Origin: Rheinheimera pacifica
Lineage (GTDB): Bacteria; Pseudomonadota; Gammaproteobacteria; Enterobacterales; Alteromonadaceae
Direction of reading: 5' to 3'
Assembly: GCF_900108485.1 (NCBI RefSeq)
Contig: NZ_FNXF01000005.1
Location: 124,001 to 188,000, forward strand
DNA length: 64,000 nt
The notes under the pieces were generated by a model. The model was not told the origin of the DNA, searched no databases, and saw nothing but the letters and a program-made list of their open reading frames with translations. Below, piece after piece: positions 44,502 through 51,709 of the stretch (positions within the stretch are counted from its first letter, which is position 1; every line of letters starts with the position of its first letter). The position numbers and the translations under genes were made by a program.

Positions 44502-45638
44502 ATGGATTACGAAGCACTAAGGTTTATCTGGTGGTTGCTGATTGGCGTACTGCTGATTGGTTTTGTGGTAACCGACGGTTTTGATATGGGTGTGGCCGCC
44601 TTGCTAAAAGTGCTGGGCACAAGCAATGACGAGCGCCGCGTTATGATCAACACCATAGCGCCGCACTGGGATGGTAATCAGGTATGGTTAATTACTGCGG
44701 GCGGTGCCTTATTCGCCGCCTGGCCTACGGTATATGCCGCCTCGTTCAGTGGCTTTTACATCGCCTTAATGTTAACGCTGTTTGCGCTATTTTTACGGCC
44801 GATTGGCTTTGAATATCGGGCAAAAATTGACAGCGAAACATGGCGCAGCCGCTGGGACTGGGCGCTTACCGCAGGCTCGGCCATACCGGCGCTGATTTTT
44901 GGCGTAGCGTTTGGCAACCTGTTACAAGGCGTACCTTTTTACTTTGACGACATTTTGCGCCTGCACTACACCGGCAGTTTCTGGGCTTTGCTTAACCCCT
45001 TTGCCTTACTGGCCGGCGTATTAAGCCTGCTAATGATAGTAAACCACGGCGCCACTTACCTGCAGCTGAAAACCGAAGCCGAACTTAAAGCGCGCAGCGA
45101 AAAACTGTCGGTAATGCTGGCGCTGGTGTGCGCGGTTATCTTTGTACTGGCCGGTGTGTGGCTGTATCTGGCTGTCGATGGCTATAGCGTTACCAGCATT
45201 ATTGATACTAACGGTGCCAACCGTACTACCGACAAAACGGTACTGATAAGCGCCGGAGCCTGGTTTAGCAACTATGCTAAATGGCCGCTGCTATGGTTAA
45301 TACCGGCACTTGGCGTGGCAGGCTTTTTAATCTGTGCGCTGGCCAGTAAAACACAGCGCCATATTACTGCTTTTATCAGCTCGTCTTTGGCCATTGCCAT
45401 GGTAGTGCTGACAGCCGGCATCAGTATGTTCCCGTTTGTTATGCCATCCAGCACTACACCGGCACACAGCCTGACCATGTGGGATGCCACCGCCAGTGAA
45501 ACCACGCTGATGATTATGTTTGTGGTGGCGTGCATCTTTGTACCGCTGATCCTGGCGTATACCGCCTGGAGTTACTTTGTCATGCGCGGCCGCTTAAACG
45601 AGCAGCATATCCGTGACAACAGTCATTCACTGTACTGA
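44502..45638 (+). CDS. cydB: CydB, cytochrome bd ubiquinol oxidase subunit II
   Basis: 378 residues, eight or nine membrane helices. Contains IGFVVTDGFDMGVAALLKVL, PHWDGNQVWLITAGGALFAA, and MFPFVMPSSTTPAHSLTMWD. Pairs with CydA in the bd oxidase. SD GGAG lies before the ATG. It is followed after 26 bases by the small subunit gene cydX. Confidence 0.97.
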   Translation: MDYEALRFIWWLLIGVLLIGFVVTDGFDMGVAALLKVLGTSNDERRVMINTIAPHWDGNQVWLITAGGALFAAWPTVYAASFSGFYIALMLTLFALFLRPIGFEYRAKIDSETWRSRWDWALTAGSAIPALIFGVAFGNLLQGVPFYFDDILRLHYTGSFWALLNPFALLAGVLSLLMIVNHGATYLQLKTEAELKARSEKLSVMLALVCAVIFVLAGVWLYLAVDGYSVTSIIDTNGANRTTDKTVLISAGAWFSNYAKWPLLWLIPALGVAGFLICALASKTQRHITAFISSSLAIAMVVLTAGISMFPFVMPSSTTPAHSLTMWDATASETTLMIMFVVACIFVPLILAYTAWSYFVMRGRLNEQHIRDNSHSLY

Positions 45639-45664
45639 TCTTCAGTTGAAAAAAGGAGCACCTT

Positions 45665-45778
45665 ATGTGGTATTTTGCCTGGATTTTAGGCGTATTAATG
45701 GCCTGCTCATTTGGCATTATCAATGCCATGTGGCTGGAATTTAAAGGCTACGAAGGCGAGGACACCCAAGCTGACTAG
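45665..45778 (+). CDS. cydX: CydX, small subunit of cytochrome bd oxidase
   Basis: 37 residues beginning MWYFAWILGVLMACSFGIIN with one membrane helix, followed by AMWLEFKG and an acidic tail. MWYFAWILG is the CydX family signature; the protein stabilises the bd oxidase. SD AAAGGAG precedes the ATG. Its 3' part overlaps the N-terminal reading frame of cydD. Confidence 0.95.
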   Translation: MWYFAWILGVLMACSFGIINAMWLEFKGYEGEDTQAD

Positions 45779-47495
45779 CCCAACCAAACCGGCGCAGCAG
45801 TTGGCAACACTGCTGCAAAGCCAGCGTAAACGGCTTAACAGCGCCCTGCTGTTAGCCGTAAGCGCCAGCCTGCTGTTTATCTTGCAATGTTATTTACTGG
45901 CCAGCCTGTTTGCCAGCTGGCTTGTTGCCAGCCAGCAAGGTCAGGCAGTTAACAGCGACCAACTGCTTAACACCCTGCCCTGGCTGGCGCTGTGCCTGCT
46001 GGGGCGGCCTGCACTGCAATATTGCCGTGAACAACTTAGTTTAAAGGCCAGCCAACATATCCGCAGCCGCTTACGTGTGCAGTTGCTGGCAAAACTGGCT
46101 GACGCCGGCCCGGCTAAAAACCAGTACGGTAATGATGGCAGCTTAAGCAGCAAACTGCTGGAGCAGGTTGATGCGCTGGCTGGTTTTATCAGCCGCTATT
46201 ATGTACAACGTTATCTGGTGTTGATCACGCCATTGCTGCTGGTGGGTGCCACCTTTGTTTATAGTCCGCTGGCGGCGGTTATTTTATTAGTGACCGCCCC
46301 GCTGGTGCCACTGTTTATGATACTGCTGGGCAATGCCGCCGCCGGTGCCAGCCAACGCCAGTTGCAACAACTTAGCCGCATGAGTGGCCGTTTTCTTGAT
46401 TTAGTGCGTGGTATGCCTACGTTGCAGCAATTGCAGGCTACTGAGCGCGCTGCGCAATCGGTTGCCACTGCCGCAGGGCGTTACCGCGATAGCAGCATGG
46501 GTGTGCTGAAACTGGCGTTTTTATCCGGTGCGGTGCTGGAGTTTTTCTCGGCACTGGCCATTGCCTTACTGGCATTGTATTTGGGCCTGGGCCTGCTGGG
46601 TATTTTGCCCTGGGCCAAAGAAGTTATACCGGTGCCGTATCAGGGCGCTTTATTTATTTTGCTGCTGGCACCGGAATTTTACGCACCACTGCGCCAGCTT
46701 GGCAGCGATTACCACGCAAAAGCACAAGCCGAAGCCGCAATTGACGAGCTAAGCCCCATTTTACAGCGTCAGGCCTGGCAACACCCCGGCACACAACAGC
46801 TAACACTAAGCGGCGCACCGCATATCGAGCTGCAGCAACTGCATATTTTAACTGCCGGGCAGCGCCAGCGGCTGGCACCGGTTAGCTTTAGCATAAAAAG
46901 TGGTGGGCGCATTGCACTGCAGGGGCCAAGTGGCTGCGGTAAATCCAGCCTGTTGTATGCACTGCTGGGTTTTGCGCCGTATCAGGGCGATATTCTGATC
47001 AACCAGCACAGCCTGGCACAGCTTGAACGCAACCACTGGCAACAACAACTGGGCTATATGGCGCAGTACAGCAGTATTGCTGCTGCCAGCATTGCCGATA
47101 ACCTGCGCCTGGCCGCACCGGATGCCACTGAGTCACAACTGATCGTTGCACTGCAACAGGTAGAACTGTGGTCATTAATACAACAATTACCGCTTGGCCT
47201 TAACACTGTGCTGGGCGAGCGCGGCCGGGGCTTATCCGGCGGCCAGTTACAACGGCTGGCACTGGCGCAGTTGTTGTTGCGCGATGCTAAAGTCTGGTTA
47301 CTGGACGAGCCCACCGCGCATTTAGACGGCGCTACCGCTTATCGTTTACACCAGCTGATTGGCACGCTCAGCCGAGGTAAAACCCTGATTATTGTTAGCC
47401 ACCAGTTGCACGGCCTGGACTGGCTGGATCAGGTAATACGGCTGGACAACCCTGCCATTAGCCATATTGACGGAGCGCAGTATGTTCAAGCCTAA
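45723..47495 (+). CDS. cydD: CydD, subunit of the heterodimeric CydDC ABC exporter
   Basis: 590 residues from this ATG. Six membrane helices (first about residues 36-60) precede an ATPase domain with Walker A GPSGCGKSS, signature LSGGQLQR and Walker B LLDEPTAHLD. CydDC exports cysteine/glutathione and is needed for bd-oxidase assembly. The start is uncertain: the ATG lies inside cydX without an SD, while a CTG at 45771, eight bases after GAGGA, gives an N-terminus (LTSPTKPAQQLATLL) of normal family length. The gene is translationally coupled to cydX either way. Confidence 0.93.
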   Translation: MPCGWNLKATKARTPKLTSPTKPAQQLATLLQSQRKRLNSALLLAVSASLLFILQCYLLASLFASWLVASQQGQAVNSDQLLNTLPWLALCLLGRPALQYCREQLSLKASQHIRSRLRVQLLAKLADAGPAKNQYGNDGSLSSKLLEQVDALAGFISRYYVQRYLVLITPLLLVGATFVYSPLAAVILLVTAPLVPLFMILLGNAAAGASQRQLQQLSRMSGRFLDLVRGMPTLQQLQATERAAQSVATAAGRYRDSSMGVLKLAFLSGAVLEFFSALAIALLALYLGLGLLGILPWAKEVIPVPYQGALFILLLAPEFYAPLRQLGSDYHAKAQAEAAIDELSPILQRQAWQHPGTQQLTLSGAPHIELQQLHILTAGQRQRLAPVSFSIKSGGRIALQGPSGCGKSSLLYALLGFAPYQGDILINQHSLAQLERNHWQQQLGYMAQYSSIAAASIADNLRLAAPDATESQLIVALQQVELWSLIQQLPLGLNTVLGERGRGLSGGQLQRLALAQLLLRDAKVWLLDEPTAHLDGATAYRLHQLIGTLSRGKTLIIVSHQLHGLDWLDQVIRLDNPAISHIDGAQYVQA

Positions 47496-49122
47496 GAGCG
47501 TGCCAGCGCCTGAACGCAGTATTCGTTTACGCAGCCTGCTGCAAAGCCGCGGCAAGGCATGGTTGCTGGCCTTGCTGCTGGGGCTGGTTACTTTACTGGC
47601 TGCAGTGACCTTGCTGGCATTATCTGGCTGGTTTATCAGTGCCGCCGCGCTGGCAGGGCTGGCCAGCGTGGGCGCTTATGGTTTTGATTACTTCCGACCG
47701 GCGGCGATTATCCGCCTGTGTGCCATTGGCCGCACGGCCGGGCGCTATGCAGAGCGCTTAACCTCGCACTATGCTGCCCTTGGCTTGTTAAAAGATTTAC
47801 GCGTGCACAGCTTTACCGCGCTGGCACAACAGCCGCACAGCAACCGCCATTCGGCAGATACGCTGCAGCATCTGGTCGGCGATATCGATTTACTCGATCA
47901 GTTTCCGTTAAAAGTTATCGCGCCCTGGCTTTGGGCCTGCAGTTTAACCGCACTGGTGCTGCTGTTCTGGTACTTGCTGGCACCTACTCTGCTAATCTAT
48001 GCCGCCCCTTGCCTGCTGCTGGCGCTGGCGTTGCCGCTGCTAACGGTACGCCGTGGCAAAGCACTGGCACAACAGGATACCCGCTCCACCACACAGCGGC
48101 GCACACAACTGCTGGAGCCGCTATCAATGCTAACGTCGTTACTGTTGTGGCAACGCTGGGCAGATAAAATCAGTCAATTTGGCGCACTGGATCAGGCTTA
48201 TATCCGTTTACAGCTGCGCCAGCAGCAATTAATCAGCCGTACCGCTTTGGTGCAGCAAAGCCTGCTGGCATTAAGCCTGCTGGCACTGCTGTGGCAGGGC
48301 AACGCGCTGGTGGCCGCCAACTCACTCAGCGTGCCGCTGCTGCTGGCGGCGATGCTGGCACTGTGGGCGCTGCATGAAGTATTGCTGCCGCTATGTCAGA
48401 GTTTTGTTGCGCTGGGCCTTAGTAGCGCCGCACGCGACCGGCTGAACCGGTTAACTTATGTCAGCACGCCAACACAGTTTAATAAACCTGAACCTGCCAC
48501 ACCACTGAGCCTGAATGTCTGCCAGTTGTCGGCGCGCCAGAATGGCGCTTTATCTGGCCCTTCTCAAGTCAGCTTTAACCTGCAAAGTGGTGATGTACTG
48601 CTTATCAGTGGCGCCTCCGGCAGCGGTAAAACGACTTTGTTGCAGGCGCTGGCTAATCAACTGGCGTTTAGTGGTGATATCAACCTGAACGGCCTGCCTT
48701 ACGCCGAATGGCAACTGAGTAACACTCTGGGCTATTTGCCACAACAGCCTGATTTATTTGATTTAACCCTGGCGCAAAACCTGCGCTTAGGTGCGCCAGA
48801 TGCAACCGAGCAACAGCTATGGCAGGTATTAGATGACGTGGCACTAAGCGACTGGGCCAAAAATCAGCCGCAGCAGCTGGATACGGTGATGGGTGAATAC
48901 GGTGCCGCGGTGTCCGGCGGCCAGGCCAGGCGCATTGCCCTGGCGCGCTTGTTGTTAACACAACGGCCGGTATTACTGCTGGACGAACCTTTTGCCGGCT
49001 TAGATCCTGACAGCACAGCACATGTACTTAAATCTTTGCTGCAGCATCAGCATAACGGTTTGCTGGTTATGGTCAGCCATCAGCAGCTTAATGTGCCGCA
49101 TGCTAAACAGCTGCAGCTGTAG
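47482..49122 (+). CDS. cydC: CydC, subunit of the heterodimeric CydDC ABC exporter
   Basis: 546 residues. Membrane domain with LALSGWFISAAALAGLA near the start, then ATPase motifs GASGSGKTT, VSGGQARR and LLDEPFAGLD. Completes the CydDC exporter. Start chosen at the ATG with GGAG seven bases upstream; it overlaps the cydD stop by 14 bases, indicating coupled translation. Last gene of the cydABX-cydDC operon, whose terminator overlaps the stop codon. Confidence 0.95.
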   Translation: MFKPKSVPAPERSIRLRSLLQSRGKAWLLALLLGLVTLLAAVTLLALSGWFISAAALAGLASVGAYGFDYFRPAAIIRLCAIGRTAGRYAERLTSHYAALGLLKDLRVHSFTALAQQPHSNRHSADTLQHLVGDIDLLDQFPLKVIAPWLWACSLTALVLLFWYLLAPTLLIYAAPCLLLALALPLLTVRRGKALAQQDTRSTTQRRTQLLEPLSMLTSLLLWQRWADKISQFGALDQAYIRLQLRQQQLISRTALVQQSLLALSLLALLWQGNALVAANSLSVPLLLAAMLALWALHEVLLPLCQSFVALGLSSAARDRLNRLTYVSTPTQFNKPEPATPLSLNVCQLSARQNGALSGPSQVSFNLQSGDVLLISGASGSGKTTLLQALANQLAFSGDINLNGLPYAEWQLSNTLGYLPQQPDLFDLTLAQNLRLGAPDATEQQLWQVLDDVALSDWAKNQPQQLDTVMGEYGAAVSGGQARRIALARLLLTQRPVLLLDEPFAGLDPDSTAHVLKSLLQHQHNGLLVMVSHQQLNVPHAKQLQL

Positions 49123-49141
49123 AAGCTGCAGCGTTATTTTT
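49110..49141 (+). terminator. Rho-independent terminator of the cyd operon
   Basis: GCTGCAGCT (49110-49118) and AGCTGCAGC (49124-49132) form a perfect 9-bp stem with a 5-base loop, followed by GTTATTTTT. The cydC stop codon TAG lies in the loop. The convergent LacI-type gene ends inside the T-rich tail (stop at 49134). Confidence 0.85.
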
Positions 49142-50150
49142 GCGCTGTTATACAGGCAGCAACAGAATCACGCTCAACCAGGTTAGGAATAAATAAATGT
49201 GTGCGGTGCTGCACATCGTGTTTTTCTGCACTGAGTTCAATCGCCAGTTTAGTGGCATAACTGGCCATTTCTTCCACCGGATAATGCATAGTAGTTAACC
49301 GTGGCCGGCAGGCGCGGCTGACAATTAAATCATCAAAGCCGATAACCGATACATCCTGCGGTACACGCAGCCCGGCAGCAAACAATGCATGAATAGCACC
49401 GATAGCCATTAAATCGTTATAGGCCAGTAAGGCAGTAAATTTTATGCCTTTGGCCAGCAAAGCATTCACCGCCTGCTCGCCGCCTTCAATATTGGCGGTC
49501 GATTCTTCCACGGCCTGTTCGGCCAGTGTTATACCCGCCTGCTTTAACGATTTACGGATGCCCTGCAAGCGGAACTCCGGGTCGCCGTTTTGGTAAATGC
49601 TGGTAACCACAGCGAATTGGTGATGGCCTTTTTGCAGCAGATGATCAGTCGCCTGACAAGCACCGGCAACGTTATCCAGCCAGACACAGCGATGTGCCAG
49701 GCTGGGAATATAGCGGTTAATCAACACCAGGCCCGGAATTTCGGCCGCCAGTTTCAGCAGCGTTTTCTCGTCTGAGTATTCGCTGTGCAAAATAATGGCA
49801 CGGCAGTTATGGTCGCGCAGCGAGTCTATTGCTTCAAGCTCAGATTTAGTCTCGTACAGCGAGTTGCTCATCAGCAGTTTGTAGTCACTTTCGCGGGCAG
49901 CTTTTTCTACTCCGCTGGCCAGGCTACCAAAAAATGGCATCGACAACTTAGGCGTTACCACGCCCAGCGTATTGGTGGTTTTACTGACCAGCGCCCTGGC
50001 ATTGCTGTTTGGCCGATAACCCAGCTCGGCAATGACTTTTTTTACCCGGGCGCGGCAGGCCTCGCCAACCTGATGGCCGTCGTGGATCACCCGCGATACC
50101 GTTGCTATCGACACCCCTGCCACTCTGGCCACATCTTTAATGGTTACCAT
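49134..50150 (-). CDS. LacI/GalR family transcriptional regulator
   Basis: 338 residues. DNA-binding head TIKDVARVAGVSIATVSRVI and the hinge NSNARALVSKTTNTLGVVTP closely resemble GalR/GalS, followed by a periplasmic-binding-protein-like effector domain (LINRYIPS, VIGFDDLIVSRACRPRLTTM). It is the last gene of the leftward galactose cluster and probably represses it in the absence of a galactose-related inducer; the operator was not found. Gene symbol left blank as orthology to galR is not proven. Confidence 0.88.
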   Translation of the reverse strand: MVTIKDVARVAGVSIATVSRVIHDGHQVGEACRARVKKVIAELGYRPNSNARALVSKTTNTLGVVTPKLSMPFFGSLASGVEKAARESDYKLLMSNSLYETKSELEAIDSLRDHNCRAIILHSEYSDEKTLLKLAAEIPGLVLINRYIPSLAHRCVWLDNVAGACQATDHLLQKGHHQFAVVTSIYQNGDPEFRLQGIRKSLKQAGITLAEQAVEESTANIEGGEQAVNALLAKGIKFTALLAYNDLMAIGAIHALFAAGLRVPQDVSVIGFDDLIVSRACRPRLTTMHYPVEEMASYATKLAIELSAEKHDVQHRTHLFIPNLVERDSVAACITAQK

Positions 50151-50184
50151 AAATACCGTTCTGCTCTGTAAAACATTGTTAGGC

Positions 50185-51612
50185 TTATTGTTGGCTATGT
50201 TGTGCCAGTAACTGCCGGCTAATTTGCTGGCTGCGGGCTGCCGTTAGCCGGTAATAGCGTAAACAGGCCAGTGACAGTAAACTAAATAACACTGTACCGA
50301 AACACAAGATCAGCCGCATGGCAAAAATACTCTGCTCAGATTGCGCACCGGCCAGCTTAGCGTCAAAGCCAATCAGGTTCAGGCTAAGCCCGGCCAGCAG
50401 CAGTGCCAGTGCCACACTGATACTGCTAACCCAGTTATGCAGCGCTACAAACAAGCCTTCGCGCCGCTCACCATGTAGCAGCTCATCTTCATCGCAGACA
50501 TCAGCCAGCATCGACGGCAGCAGCATTGTCATCGCTGTCCACACTGCAGTGCAAAACAGTGCATCCAGCAGCAGCCACCAGCCGCTGCCGGGTGTAAAAA
50601 TAAACCACTTTAAGCCACCGCCTACAGCGGTTAACCAGTATATCAGTGCCAGTGCGCGTACTTTGCCGCAGTGCGAGGATAACCGCACCAGCCAGGGCAC
50701 GGTAGCAAAGCCCAGCGCAGCGTATGCCATTGACAATAAGCCCTTCCACACGGCGCCTTCGGCAATATTACCGTCAAACATAAAGTACACCAGCAGGTAG
50801 TAGTCCATACCGGCGCTGTAGGCACCCCCGCCCAGCTGCAATAATGTCAGCAGCAGCAATACCCGCAACGAGCGGTTAGCGCTTAACGTGCTCAGGCTGT
50901 CACGCAGACCGGGCCGCTGCAACAGCGGTGCCCGCCGGGGTGCGCGCTCGCGGCTGTAAACAGCGGCCAGCGAACCCAGCAAGCCGAGAATAAACACTGC
51001 CACGCCCCAGCCAACATAGCGGATACCAATAAACACACTGCTGAACAGCGCCAGTTGCGCCAGCGGAAACAGCCATTGATACAGCAGCGAACCAAGCTTA
51101 AGAAAATAGGTGGTAAAACCCATAATTTCAGTACGCTGATGATAATCGGGGCTCATTTCATAGGCCAGGCAGGTCATCGGTACGGCAACAAAGGTGGCGG
51201 CAATATAAAAGGCTAATAACCAGAACACAAAGTACAGCAACTGCGCAGGTTCGCCCCAGCCGGCCGGTACCATCCAGATCAGGCCGAAACACAGGCAACT
51301 CAGCCAGGACGCTATAAAAATAAAAGGCCTGCGCCGGCCAAAACGGCTTTGGCTGTGATCCGATAAATGGCCAACCCAGGGCCCAAGCACTGTGCCCAGT
51401 AACACCGGTATGGTTAATGCCAGGCCAAGCAGAAAAGGGTCAACCCCCAGTGTCATCTGATAAAACGGTATCGCCAGCACGTTAACGCTTTGCGCGGCAA
51501 AAAACATGGCAAAAAAACCGGCCCCCAGCGCGAGGCGTTGGCCGGTGCCAATGTTAACCCGGTGGCTGACAGCAGCGGACTGAGCCGTTGGCGGTTGTTG
51601 CTGCAGCGCCAT
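50185..51612 (-). CDS. MFS sugar transporter, GPH/SLC45-like
   Basis: 475 residues, twelve membrane helices. The loop after helix 2 has GPWVGHLSDHSQSRFGRRRP, typical of the glycoside-pentoside-hexuronide and SLC45 groups that move disaccharides or hexosides with a cation. Start chosen at the ATG with AAGGAG just upstream; an earlier in-frame start 21 codons upstream is less likely. It has its own candidate promoter at 51647-51675. Neighbouring galactose genes suggest a galactoside substrate. Confidence 0.84.
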   Translation of the reverse strand: MALQQQPPTAQSAAVSHRVNIGTGQRLALGAGFFAMFFAAQSVNVLAIPFYQMTLGVDPFLLGLALTIPVLLGTVLGPWVGHLSDHSQSRFGRRRPFIFIASWLSCLCFGLIWMVPAGWGEPAQLLYFVFWLLAFYIAATFVAVPMTCLAYEMSPDYHQRTEIMGFTTYFLKLGSLLYQWLFPLAQLALFSSVFIGIRYVGWGVAVFILGLLGSLAAVYSRERAPRRAPLLQRPGLRDSLSTLSANRSLRVLLLLTLLQLGGGAYSAGMDYYLLVYFMFDGNIAEGAVWKGLLSMAYAALGFATVPWLVRLSSHCGKVRALALIYWLTAVGGGLKWFIFTPGSGWWLLLDALFCTAVWTAMTMLLPSMLADVCDEDELLHGERREGLFVALHNWVSSISVALALLLAGLSLNLIGFDAKLAGAQSEQSIFAMRLILCFGTVLFSLLSLACLRYYRLTAARSQQISRQLLAQHSQQ

Positions 51613-51646
51613 AAGGCTCCTTGTTGCGGGCGGTGACAAAGCGGCA

Positions 51647-51675
51647 ATTATAGAGCTGCTGCCGGGGGACAGCAA
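51647..51675 (-). promoter_or_regulatory. Sigma-70 promoter of the MFS transporter gene
   Basis: Reading leftward, TTGCTG (51670-51675) and a consensus TATAAT (51647-51652) are separated by exactly 17 bases, 35 bases ahead of the MFS start. It lies in the gap after the GH5-like gene, so the transporter and regulator may be expressed independently of the rest of the cluster. Confidence 0.65.
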
Positions 51676-51709
51676 CAGCGCCCTAAATGCAGGCTTTAAC
51701 GCTGCCTGC

